This document shows positions 1-7,718 of a stretch of DNA of 16,664 nucleotides, one piece after another. Position 1 is the stretch's first letter. The number at the start of each line of letters is the position of its first letter. The position numbers were made by a program, and so were the translations under genes. The stretch lies in NCBI GenBank assembly GCA_964626385.1, contig CAZVEO010000053.1, forward strand, positions 1-16,664, in the 5' to 3' direction. Origin of the DNA: Scybalousia_A sp964626385 (lineage in GTDB: Bacteria > Bacteroidota > Bacteroidia > Bacteroidales > P3). The notes beneath the pieces are model-generated. The model was given only the letters and a program-made list of their open reading frames with translations, was not told the DNA's origin and ran no database searches.

Positions 1-190
1 TACTTTCTCGCTTTGAGTTCTTTCTCTCTATTCTTTGGCACAAATAAAAACACTCGCTACTTTTTTTACTTTGAGTTTTTTTACTCTTTCTTGTTTTATT
101 CTTCACTTAGAGAGTTTTATTTCTTCACCTCTCGCTTTGAGAGTTTTTGAGACTTTTACTCTTTGGGTTTGAGAGTGCTTTGAGAGAGTG
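1..190. repeat. T-rich low-complexity tract with CTTTGAG repeats
   Basis: No gene is visible here on either strand. The heptamer CTTTGAG occurs exactly at 11-17, 69-75, 135-141 and 178-184, with near copies such as CTTAGAG between them. Some copies sit in small inverted repeats: CTC-GCTTT-GAG at 7-17 and CTCTC-GCTTT-GAGAG at 129-143. The tract lies 3' of the small minus-strand gene that ends at 194. The spacing is irregular, so this is degenerate repetition and not an array. Its function is unknown. Confidence 0.5.
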
Positions 191-193
191 GTT

Positions 194-439
194 TTATTCT
201 TGTGGTTGTTTTGTGTTGCGTTTTAGTTTATAGGCAACACAACCACCGGCTAAACATAACAATAAACCTGTCGCTGTACCTATTGGACCGTCACCTTGCT
301 CTACACGGTTTATTGAATATTGTTGTCTGTTGCTATTCATTGTTGTTGCGTCTGGTGACGGTGTTGGTGGTTGTGCGTTGCTAACAGTTGCAACAAATAC
401 CAAACACATTACTATTATTATTCTCTTTATATTCTTCAT
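194..439 (-). CDS. small exported protein with C-terminal membrane anchor (PID-CTERM-like)
   Basis: This 81-residue protein has a clear signal peptide (residues 1-22: KNIKR, then a hydrophobic stretch ending SNAQ). A short polar, proline- and asparagine-rich middle follows. Near the C-terminus are a PIG motif, a glycine-rich hydrophobic segment (GLLLCLAGGCVAY, about 58-70) and a basic tail (KLKR). That tripartite ending resembles the short Bacteroidetes C-terminal sorting or anchor signals of the PID-CTERM kind (PIDGG, then a hydrophobic segment, then KK). The assignment is from memory of the pattern, and the motif is not identical. The protein is probably held in the inner membrane with its short middle part outside the cytoplasm. 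It lies 92 bp downstream of the LRR surface-protein gene on the same strand, behind a putative terminator. No promoter matching the Bacteroidetes consensus was seen upstream. Function unknown. Confidence 0.7.
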   Translation of the reverse strand: MKNIKRIIIVMCLVFVATVSNAQPPTPSPDATTMNSNRQQYSINRVEQGDGPIGTATGLLLCLAGGCVAYKLKRNTKQPQE

Positions 440-504
440 TTCTCTTAATATTTTTCTAATTTTTTTTAAATCTAAATCTCAATTAACGGCTTTGCCCCTA
501 TAAA

Positions 505-531
505 ACACCCTGTGGGTGCAGGCATTGCCTG
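505..531 (-). terminator. putative tandem-hairpin terminator after the LRR gene
   Basis: Directly after the stop codon of the LRR gene (532-534), the minus strand reads a perfect dyad CAGGCA-A-TGCCTG (519-531). It is followed by a second short stem CACCC-ACA-GGGTG (506-518) and then TTTTAT. A GC-rich hairpin followed by T residues suits intrinsic termination, but the stems are short (6 and 5 bp), so confidence is moderate. Confidence 0.45.
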
Positions 532-2659
532 TTACTTTATTACTATTTTTTGAGTTTTGCATCCGTTGTTGGCTGTTGTTTTTACTATGTAGGCTCCTTT
601 GGTGGAAAGGGTAAAATTGTACTCTTGTCCGCTTATTTGTTTTTGATAAACTATTTGTCCCAAAGTATTATAAACCTCTACTCTTTGTAAGTTTTCGCCT
701 TTAACAAATATTTCTTTATTGTTGTTCCAAATGAAGATATTTGCTTCATTTTCTATTGTTTGAGGTAAAGAAACTGACGCACCCGCTTTATTTATCTTTA
801 TAAGGTATCTATTTGCATTTTCTCCTGCTTCAATATCTATTTGATAAACCTCGTCGTTTAAGATTGTTTCAGTATTCATTACCAAATCAACTATACTTAC
901 CGTTGTTCCCTCTGGCACATCGCTAACGCTTAAAGTCGCTGTACCACTCTTTTGACTATGGAAATTAACCGCACAAGAATAATTATCAGAATTGTAACGA
1001 TTATGAATAATCTGCCTACCATCAACAACAAAATAAGGCTCTACCAAATCCTCATTATTTCCAAATAAAGCATAAGCATCTTTTTGGTCAAAACCATCTT
1101 GAGCGTTATTTTCTTGCTTTGCAAATATATTTGTTGTCAAATCATCAGCATTTACAGAAAGCCTTATTCCATAATTCTCAGGCATCGCAGGAGCAGAGTT
1201 TGAGTTTGTTGGGTAATTTAATGTTCCACCAACCGTGTCTTGTCCATTTGCTGAAGCAACCATAAAACCTTGACCTGGCAAAACCTCAGTGGCAGTAGTC
1301 CAACTTCTATTATAAGCGTTGTAAGTATAAAGTACATCGCTTTGCACATTTGATAAGGCACCCAAAATATCGGTTTTGTTTAAATTCTTATCAAAAGGAT
1401 TTCCAAACGCAAACCATTTAGCACTTGTAGTACTACCATTCGCCGTGCCTGTATTTCTGTGGCCTACTTCTACGCTACCGCTTGTAAAATATGGCATAGA
1501 AACACTTGTAAGAGTATTATCATTAGTTACAGATGTTCCCTGATAATTCTCATTAAACGCCCAAACAAAATAACCATCACCCTCTATCATTGTTTCATTA
1601 GCATACAAGAAAGTATTATTCCAAGCGTTGCTATCATAATCATACCCTGCTATCGCTATATCACAATGTGGATAATTTTGACTTGTTGAATCAGTGGAAC
1701 TACCAGCCGTAAAACCACTTGTAAAATTTGCAGGAGTATTACTATTATAAAGACTTGCTTGATTGCCCAACCCCGCAACAAAATTCCAACGACCAGTATG
1801 CAAAACTGCTGTATTAGGAATAACAACATTGTAATTCATCAAAAGAGTTGACCATTTATCAGCACCAAGATAACTTGCGTTAGGTACATAAAACGTAGTA
1901 GTGGATGGAATTTCATAAAAAACATTTGTATTGCTACCAAGAGTCGGAGGATTATTAGATTGAAAAGTTACACTTGTTAAACTACTACATTTACGAAAAG
2001 CATTGCCACCTATACTTGTTACAGAAGCAGGAATAGTTACACTTGTCAAATTAGTACAATTATTAAAAGCATACACACCTATACTTGTTACAGAATTACC
2101 AATAGTTACACTTGTCAAACTAGTACAATAACCAAAAGCACTCTCTTCTATACTCGTTACAGAATTACCAATAGTTACACTTGTCAAATTACTACAAACG
2201 TTAAAAGCACCTTTACCAATACTTGTTACAGAATTAGGAATTGTTATATTTGTCAAAGCAGTACAATTTTGAAAAGCACCATTACTTATACTTGTTACAG
2301 AATTAGGTATTGTTATACTAGTAAGCCCTGTGCAACCATAAAAAGCAGCGGCACCTATACTTGTTACATTGTATGTTGTACCGTTATTAGCTACTGTTGA
2401 AGGTATTGTAATTGCTCCGCTGATAGAAGTGTTTGCGGCTTTTACGGAAACTGTTTTATTTGTAGCATCTGTAACGGTGAAAGTAAAATTTCCCTGACTA
2501 AAGGTTGTTTGTGCGTGAGAAATAAATTGTATAGCACAAAGAAATAATAAAAGGAAAAGTGTTTTTAAGGAGGTTAAGTGTTTGATTGTTAACGATTTAC
2601 CCCCCCCCTATAGAAAATAAGGAAAGCCTTTGATTGACTTTAAAATTTTTGTTTGTCAT
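532..2659 (-). CDS. BspA-like leucine-rich-repeat surface protein with T9SS type A sorting domain; frame shifted at a G9 tract
   Basis: The frame carrying the domains runs from a TAG at 2608-2610 down to 532. It encodes a signal peptide ending SHAQ, six 23-residue BspA/TpLRR (LRR_5) repeats, a long middle region of beta-rich appearance, and a C-terminal T9SS type A domain of about 68 residues (YNTLGQIVY; ending KIVIK). That frame has no ATG or GTG before the repeats; its first TTG is at 2256, inside the LRRs. An ATG at 2657-2659 reads MTNKNF... in the adjacent frame and hits TAA (2597-2599) just after a run of nine G. Removing one G, or adding two, joins the frames; with eight G the product is 708 residues: signal peptide about 1-49, LRRs about 97-233, T9SS domain about 641-708. 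The protein would be secreted by T9SS and attached to the surface; BspA-type LRRs commonly mediate binding. The allele shown appears OFF, or contains a homopolymer error. Confidence 0.85.
1960..2370 (-). repeat. six tandem 69-bp units encoding 23-residue BspA-type LRRs
   Basis: Each unit encodes a version of NSVTSIGxxAFxxCTxLTSVTI. Recurring DNA words include cttgttacaga and agttacacttgtcaa. The first unit starts at NVTSI (about 2370) and the last ends in the usual capping sequence TFQSNNPPTLG (about 1960). The near-identical DNA could gain or lose units by recombination. Confidence 0.85.
2600..2608 (-). repeat. homopolymeric G9 (C9 on + strand) tract, candidate phase-variation switch
   Basis: Nine consecutive C on the + strand stand out in an AT-rich window. 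The tract lies between the ATG at 2657-2659 and the signal-peptide codons. Reading from that ATG, nine G give a stop at once (TAA 2597-2599), ten give a stop four codons past the tract's first GGG triplets (GTA AAT CGT TAA), and eight or eleven open the whole surface-protein frame. Slipped-strand mispairing at such tracts is the classic mechanism of phase variation. Confidence 0.75.
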
Positions 2660-2708
2660 AATAATTATTTGTTAAATTTTTAATTATAAATCTTTTAAAT
2701 TCAGAGTA

Positions 2709-2716
2709 CAAAAGTA
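2709..2716 (-). promoter_or_regulatory. -7 element of the LRR surface-protein gene
   Basis: The minus strand reads TACTTTTG, an exact match to the Bacteroidetes -7 consensus TAnnTTTG, 49 bp upstream of the ATG at 2659. No clear TTTG -33 element is found 19-21 bp further upstream (the site reads TTTC), so the promoter may be weak. The position supports ATG 2659 as the intended start. Confidence 0.5.
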
Positions 2717-2775
2717 TAGCAAAATTCTAATATGAGAAAAATATTAGAAAAAAATATTTTATGAAACAATTTAGC

Positions 2776-2845
2776 CGTAGGTTATTTTTAAGGTTTTGTA
2801 AGGTTGTTTAAGGAGGATAGGTATTCGCTTTTATAGGTTAGCATA
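2776..2845 (+). repeat. degenerate AGGTT repeat between the hydF and LRR genes
   Basis: The + strand carries AGGTT words at 2779, 2791 and 2801 and a related AGGAG at 2811; the step from 2791 to 2811 is 10 bp. The tract ends in ATAGGTTAGCATA (2833-2845). The same 13-mer occurs on the opposite strand at 16486-16498 inside another 10-bp repeat, which suggests a dispersed intergenic element. The rest of the 2660-2862 gap is AT-rich and contains only the promoter at 2709-2716. Confidence 0.5.
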
Positions 2846-2862
2846 TTATAACTAATAAAAAT

Positions 2863-4053
2863 CTATTGTATTTCTTTTATAAAAGATACGGCGCGGTGGA
2901 ATATGTTGTTTGTGTAACTTATAGCCATTCCGTAGTTGGTTACTGGAATACTTTTGTCTAAAAAGATTTTCAAGCGAGAGGTCATCTGTTTTTGAGTAGC
3001 CATGCAACCACCACATTGAATAACAAGTTTGTATTGTTCAACATTAGAAAAATCATTGCTTAACCCCGCCTTTATCTCAAAATCTAAGTGCTTTTTTGTA
3101 TAGTTTTCCAACAATTTGGGTAATTTTACCCTACCTATATCTTCGCAGGTGGGTGTGTGAGTACAAGATTCCAAAATCAAAACCTTATCTCCTTCTTGCA
3201 AAGTGTCTATAACCAAAGTACCCTTTAAATAAGCCTCAAAATTACCCTTTTCTTTTGCTAAAATAATGGAAAAACTTGTAAGAATAATTTCCTTAGGTAC
3301 AATTGTATCAACTTGTTTAAAAACTTGACTATCTGTTATTACCATTCTAATATTATCTTTGCCAACAAGATTTATTACCTCTTGCAATTGCTCTACTTGT
3401 ATGGTTATGGCTATGGCTTTTTGGTCTAATATCTCTCTTATGGTCTTTACCTGTGGGAGAATTAATCTGCCTTTAGGTGCTGAGGAATCTATTGGAGTAA
3501 CCAAAATAACCACGTCCTTAGGTTTAACTATATCGTAGAGCAAAGGAGTTTGTTTATTTGAAGATAGTTTTTGCAACTCTTGTCTAATCAAAGTGCAGAG
3601 TTTTTCTCTTGCTGTACTTTCTTTTTCTGAAACAACAAGAGATACTTTTTTTGACAAATCTTTTGAAATAGGGTAGAGGTCTTGTTTGTTATATATAATA
3701 ATGTAGGGTAGAGAATATTTTGAGCATTCTTGTATTATTTCTTGCTCACAGAAAGAAAAAATATTTTCACTTATAACAACTATTGCCAAATCTATTTGGG
3801 AAAAAGTTTGTAAAGTTTTCTTCTTTCTCTCCTTTCCAAGTATAGAGTTATCGTCCAAGCCCGCAGTATCTACCAAAATAACTGGACCAAAGTCATTAAG
3901 TTCCATTGTCTTTTTTACAACATCTGTTGTTGTCCCTTTGAAGGAGGATACAATGGAGGTATTTTGGTCGGAAATCAAGTTTATAAGAGTACTTTTCCCA
4001 ACATTGCAACGACCAAAAAAACCGACTTGCATTTTATTTTCTCTATGTTGCAT
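2863..4053 (-). CDS. hydF: [FeFe]-hydrogenase maturation GTPase HydF
   Basis: HydF is the scaffold GTPase on which HydE and HydG assemble the 2Fe subcluster of [FeFe]-hydrogenase before its transfer to the apo-enzyme. The 396-residue product has the usual family length. Its N-terminal G domain shows P-loop GRCNVGKST (14-22), switch threonines KGTTTD (39-44), DTAGLD (62-67) and NKQD (122-125). The C-terminal Fe-S domain has C297-T-H299, then CEDIGRVK, and Q346-CGGC (Cys347, Cys350), close to the family pattern CxH-x(44-53)-HCxxC but with Gln in place of the second His. It lies 14 bp downstream of the arginine decarboxylase gene and is probably cotranscribed with it. hydE, hydG and the hydrogenase are not in the window. 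The ATG at 4053 gives the expected N-terminus (RENKMQVGFFG); an internal ATG at 4032 is a less likely start. Confidence 0.93.
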   Translation of the reverse strand: MQHRENKMQVGFFGRCNVGKSTLINLISDQNTSIVSSFKGTTTDVVKKTMELNDFGPVILVDTAGLDDNSILGKERKKKTLQTFSQIDLAIVVISENIFSFCEQEIIQECSKYSLPYIIIYNKQDLYPISKDLSKKVSLVVSEKESTAREKLCTLIRQELQKLSSNKQTPLLYDIVKPKDVVILVTPIDSSAPKGRLILPQVKTIREILDQKAIAITIQVEQLQEVINLVGKDNIRMVITDSQVFKQVDTIVPKEIILTSFSIILAKEKGNFEAYLKGTLVIDTLQEGDKVLILESCTHTPTCEDIGRVKLPKLLENYTKKHLDFEIKAGLSNDFSNVEQYKLVIQCGGCMATQKQMTSRLKIFLDKSIPVTNYGMAISYTNNIFHRAVSFIKEIQ

Positions 4054-4067
4054 AGCAAAAAAGAATA

Positions 4068-5465
4068 TTAATAACCCAAAATTTTAAGCATAGATTTAGG
4101 ACTTTGTTCTTTGGAGAATAGTTTTGTCGTCCAATCTCCATTTTCGTCTTTGTCAAGTATAACATGTTTTGGTTGGGGAATAAGGCAGTGCTGTATTCCA
4201 CCATAACCACCCAAACTCTCTTGATAGGCTCCCGTATGGAAAAAACCTATATACAATGGTTCGTTGTCATTGTTTTGAAATTTTGGCAAGAATATAGCAT
4301 TGGAATGAGTCTCTGCTGAGTAATAATCTTGAGAATCACAGGTCAAACCGCCAAGAAATACCCTACCATATTCGTTATTCCATTTGTTTATAGGCAATAG
4401 AATAAATCTTTGACCTATTCCCCAAGTATCTGGCAATGTGGTAATAAAAGAGGAATCTATCATATACCAAAGTTCTCTGTCGTTTTGTCTCTTTTGGTCT
4501 ATTATAGAGTAAAGAATACAGCCAGATTCTCCAACGGTAAAAGAACCAAATTCAGAGAAAATATTAGGTTCTTCTACTCCGTTTTTGTTGCAGTTTTCTT
4601 TTATTTGAGCAAGAATTTCTTCTGTCATATATTCATAATCATACTCAAAACCCAAAGAGTTTTTTATAGGAAACCCTCCGCCTATATTTAAACTGTCTAA
4701 TTCGGGTGCTATTTTCTTTAATTCACAATAAACATTTACGCATTTTCCTAATTCACTCCAATAATAAGCTGTGTCTTTTATGCCAGTATTTATAAAAAAA
4801 TGGAGCATTTTTAGTTTGAATTTTGGGTTGTTTTGTATCTTTTCTTTGTAAAAATCAATTATTTCATTGTATCTTATACCAAGCCTCGAAGTATAAAAAT
4901 CAAATTGAGGAGCTTCTTCGGTTGCTATTCTTATCCCTACATTACAATTGCTTTTTATTTGATTTTGAATAGCATCCAACTCTTCTATATTATCTATTAT
5001 AGGTATAATATTGCAAAATCCGTTATCTATCAAATTAACAATATTTTCTATATATTGTGGTCTTTTAAAACCATTGCAAATTATGAATTGTTCCTTTGTT
5101 ATATTGCCTTGATTATACAATTCTTCTATTATATTGATATCAAAAGCGGAGGAAGTCTCTAAGTTTACATCATTTTTTAAAACCTCTTCCAATATAAAAG
5201 AAAAATGAGATGACTTTGTACAATAGCAATAGTTGTAACTTCCTTTATAATCCACTTTTGCTCTTGCTACATTGAACAAACGCTTTCCCTTTTGTATTTG
5301 AGAAGAAATTTTGGGCAAATAAGTCAATCGTAACGGTGTTCCATATTGTTTGATTATATCCATCAACGGAATATCATTGAAGTTAAGTTCATCGTCTTCT
5401 ATAGAAAATTCTTCTTGTGGAAATTCAAAAGTTTGCTCAATAAGGTCAATATATTTGTTTTTCAT
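4068..5465 (-). CDS. speA: arginine decarboxylase, short Bacteroidetes type (PLP fold III)
   Basis: The enzyme would decarboxylate arginine to agmatine, the first step of one route to putrescine and other polyamines, in the cytoplasm. The 465-residue protein has the alanine-racemase-like fold III layout: PLP-lysine motif CTKSS (Lys84), ETSSAFDI (103-110), LHFFINTGI (221-229), phosphate-binding GGGFPI (262-267), EFGSFTVGESG (305-315), catalytic CDSQD (376-380) and PLP-contacting HTGAYQ (410-415). It matches the short (about 465 residues) flavobacterial-type arginine decarboxylases closely, as I recall them, and not the proteobacterial SpeA of over 600 residues. Substrate specificity is inferred from that resemblance; a related diamine-forming activity cannot be excluded. 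It is the first gene of a likely two-gene unit with hydF, with its own promoter at 5549-5580. Confidence 0.85.
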   Translation of the reverse strand: MKNKYIDLIEQTFEFPQEEFSIEDDELNFNDIPLMDIIKQYGTPLRLTYLPKISSQIQKGKRLFNVARAKVDYKGSYNYCYCTKSSHFSFILEEVLKNDVNLETSSAFDINIIEELYNQGNITKEQFIICNGFKRPQYIENIVNLIDNGFCNIIPIIDNIEELDAIQNQIKSNCNVGIRIATEEAPQFDFYTSRLGIRYNEIIDFYKEKIQNNPKFKLKMLHFFINTGIKDTAYYWSELGKCVNVYCELKKIAPELDSLNIGGGFPIKNSLGFEYDYEYMTEEILAQIKENCNKNGVEEPNIFSEFGSFTVGESGCILYSIIDQKRQNDRELWYMIDSSFITTLPDTWGIGQRFILLPINKWNNEYGRVFLGGLTCDSQDYYSAETHSNAIFLPKFQNNDNEPLYIGFFHTGAYQESLGGYGGIQHCLIPQPKHVILDKDENGDWTTKLFSKEQSPKSMLKILGY

Positions 5466-5548
5466 TCTTGTAAAAAAGTTTATTTAACTAACTTGGTTTG
5501 ATAAAAAATTACTAATCTAATTAAGTTACAATACTCTAAAATGATTTG

Positions 5549-5580
5549 CAAAATTACATATAATTACTATACTCACCAAA
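5549..5580 (-). promoter_or_regulatory. promoter of the arginine decarboxylase-hydF unit
   Basis: On the minus strand TTTG (5577-5580) is followed after 20 bp by TAATTTTG (5549-5556), matching the Bacteroidetes sigma-ABfr consensus TTTG-N19/20-TAnnTTTG. Transcription would start near 5541, leaving a leader of about 75 nt. Confidence 0.7.
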
Positions 5581-5638
5581 GAAAAAAGAGAAATACTTAT
5601 TATTTTTTGTTTTTATGTTTGTATGGATAAATAAATTT

Positions 5639-5670
5639 TTTGGTTAATCTGTGATTTTTTTGTAATTTTG
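5639..5670 (+). promoter_or_regulatory. promoter of the MATE exporter gene
   Basis: TTTG (5639-5642), a 20-bp spacer and TAATTTTG (5663-5670) match the Bacteroidetes promoter consensus. With the divergent arginine decarboxylase promoter this explains most of the 318-bp intergenic region. The transcript would have a leader of about 105 nt carrying the inverted repeat AAGCCTG (5685-5691) / CAGGCTT (5742-5748). No known riboswitch was recognised in it. Confidence 0.7.
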
Positions 5671-5783
5671 CAAAGTCTTTTGTGAAGCCTGCACTCGCAA
5701 ATTTTATAATAAAGAATATGATTTTACATTAAGGCAAATTACAGGCTTTGTTTTAATGAGAAACCAAAAAAATTATTAAATTT

Positions 5784-7103
5784 ATGTCAAATACAGGTTA
5801 TTACAAGCAAAATCTCACTTTAGCAATCCCCATAATGCTTTCTTCCTTAGGACAGTCGTTGGTACAAATGGTTGATACCATAATGGTTGGTCGTTTGGGA
5901 ACAGAGGCTTTGGCGGCTATTTCTTTTGCGGGTAGTCTTACAATGAATGCCCTTGTTATTTGTATGGGTATAGCAATGGCTCTAACGCCTTTGGTAGGAC
6001 AATCCTTTGCTCGTAACGAAACAAGACGAATTTCTATACTTACTCAAAACTCTTTATCCTTGAATACTATTATTGCTTTGATTGTTATGAGTTTACTTTT
6101 CATTCTTATGCCTTTTTTAAATAAATTTGGACAAGAACCTCAAATAATAGAACTTTGCAGGCCTTACTACATTGTTATAGTATTCTCATTTCTGCCTATG
6201 ATGATATTTCTTTCTTTCAAGCAGTTTATGGAGGGTATTGATAATACAAAGGTTGCAATGATTATAACCATAAGTTGCAATGTTGTAAATATTATATTTA
6301 ATTATCTTTTGATTTATGGTAAATTGGGTTTTCCTGCTTTGGGCTTAACGGGAGCAGGCATATCAACTCTTATTGCTCGTTTATTATCTCCTATAGCTAT
6401 ATTCATATATATAAAGAGGCACAAAATTTATTCAAAGTATTTGCGGTTTTTTGCAAGGCGTAACTTTTCTAAGTACATACATAGTATACTTTTGAAAATA
6501 GGTTTTCCAATAGCCGTTCAAATGTTTGTGGAGATGTTTGCCTTATTTGCTATTGCGGTTATGATGGGATGGATATCTGCTGTACATTTAGCCGCCTTTC
6601 AAATAGTAAACACTATGATAAGCACAACATTTCTTGCTGCTTCGGGTATATGCTCTGCAACCACGATATTGGTTTCTCATGCCTTTGGTGTTGGTGATAA
6701 AAAAAATATGCGAAAACATTTTTTATCAGGTTGGAAAATGGTTGTTTTGATAATGGGGTGTGTGGCATTGATTTATATCTTTTTAGGAAAATATATAGCA
6801 ATGTTATTTTCCAATGATATGGAAGTTGTAAAAACAGCCACTCAACTTTTTGTGGTAGCAGGCTTTTTCCAACTCTTTGATGGGACACAAGTTTCTGGTT
6901 TAGCAGGGCTTAGGGGAATTAGCGATGTTTTCCATCCTATGATATATGCGGTTATTACGTATTTCTTTGTTGCTGTACCTATTGCTTATTTGTTTGGTTT
7001 TGTTTTCTGTTTTCCTTCGTGGTCAATATTTTCCGCTTTCCTTATAGCCTTGGCTTTGGCAGGAGTGCTTTACCACACAAGATTTTACAAAAAAACTAAA
7101 TAA
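5784..7103 (+). CDS. MATE-family multidrug efflux transporter (NorM-like)
   Basis: The 439-residue, strongly hydrophobic protein has the expected length and about twelve membrane segments of the MATE family, which exports cationic drugs, dyes or metabolites in exchange for Na+ or H+. Family signatures are visible: MVDTIMVGRLGTEALAA near the start (about 29-45), TPLVGQSFARN (68-78), FMEGIDNTK in the middle, GLGLTGAG-type residues in the central loop, and in the second half SHAFGVGDKK and a late GLRGISDVF. The substrate cannot be told from sequence. The ATG at 5784 follows an A-rich stretch, and no Shine-Dalgarno sequence is needed in this phylum. The gene is driven by the promoter at 5639-5670. 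The next gene on the same strand begins 74 bp downstream without an obvious promoter, so the two may be cotranscribed. Confidence 0.93.
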   Translation: MSNTGYYKQNLTLAIPIMLSSLGQSLVQMVDTIMVGRLGTEALAAISFAGSLTMNALVICMGIAMALTPLVGQSFARNETRRISILTQNSLSLNTIIALIVMSLLFILMPFLNKFGQEPQIIELCRPYYIVIVFSFLPMMIFLSFKQFMEGIDNTKVAMIITISCNVVNIIFNYLLIYGKLGFPALGLTGAGISTLIARLLSPIAIFIYIKRHKIYSKYLRFFARRNFSKYIHSILLKIGFPIAVQMFVEMFALFAIAVMMGWISAVHLAAFQIVNTMISTTFLAASGICSATTILVSHAFGVGDKKNMRKHFLSGWKMVVLIMGCVALIYIFLGKYIAMLFSNDMEVVKTATQLFVVAGFFQLFDGTQVSGLAGLRGISDVFHPMIYAVITYFFVAVPIAYLFGFVFCFPSWSIFSAFLIALALAGVLYHTRFYKKTK

Positions 7104-7177
7104 TAAACAATTTGTTAAAAAAAATAATTATCTCTGCAAAGGACAATTTTTTATTAACATTTAAATAAAAAAAAATT

Positions 7178-7645
7178 ATGAAAAAGATTAGTTTTTTGTT
7201 TGTGGTTATTATCTTTGCTTTGGGTGTTAATGCTCAAGAGTTAAGAGATTTTGTAGGAGAGTATTCTATTGTGGAAACTATTGAAAAGAATATATATAAA
7301 AGTACTTCACATAGAGATACCATAGGAATAAGGCTTAGTGATTTGAAACAAATAGAAAAGGATACTTCAAATGTTAAGGTTGTAAAGTCTCAAGGCTTTG
7401 GTATAAGATACAATGACTTGATAGATAAGGTTCCTGCAAAGAAAAATGCAAAAATAATTTTAGAAGAAAACAAATTGGTTCTAACTCAAAACAATGAAAA
7501 AAAAGAATACATCTTTAAAAACATTAACAAAGAGAAAGACCATTTTGTTATAGAGTCTATAAAGGGAGAAAATATTGTAATAAATAAAGCAGAAGGTGTT
7601 CTCCATATACAAATCAATGATGAACTATTTGTATTGAAAAAATAG
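7178..7645 (+). CDS. small secreted protein of unknown function
   Basis: The 155-residue product starts with a typical signal peptide (MKKISFLFVVIIFALGVNAQ), probably cut before or after the Gln. The mature part of about 135 residues is Lys/Glu-rich, with alternating hydrophobic residues that suggest a beta-strand protein. Its start, FVGEYSI, resembles the opening strand of small lipocalin-like proteins, but no family could be assigned. It lacks a lipobox, so it would be periplasmic and not lipid-anchored. It follows the MATE gene by 74 bp and ends at the terminator at 7671-7707. Codon and base use match the neighbours. Confidence 0.75.
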   Translation: MKKISFLFVVIIFALGVNAQELRDFVGEYSIVETIEKNIYKSTSHRDTIGIRLSDLKQIEKDTSNVKVVKSQGFGIRYNDLIDKVPAKKNAKIILEENKLVLTQNNEKKEYIFKNINKEKDHFVIESIKGENIVINKAEGVLHIQINDELFVLKK

Positions 7646-7670
7646 GATATAGTAGCTTATAAAACAAATA

Positions 7671-7707
7671 AAAACTCTGTATAAGCAACTTTTTTATACA
7701 GAGTTTT
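7671..7707. terminator. bidirectional intrinsic terminator
   Basis: A perfect 14-bp stem, AAAACTCTGTATAA (7671-7684) with TTATACAGAGTTTT (7694-7707), encloses a 9-nt loop. T residues continue on the + strand, and an A-rich run on the other side gives T residues on the minus strand. It sits between convergent genes (7178-7645 + and 7719-8219 -) and can serve both. Confidence 0.9.
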
Positions 7708-7718
7708 TTTATTATTAT

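Noticed and set aside
1960..2370. Regular 69-bp repeats considered as a CRISPR-like or satellite array
   Set aside because: The repeats are in frame and encode 23-residue BspA LRR units with the normal cap and flanking domains; there are no unique spacers.
5671..5783. Known riboswitch class in the MATE leader
   Set aside because: Only one 7-bp pairing is seen, and none of the conserved loops of guanidine or other efflux-linked riboswitches were recognised.
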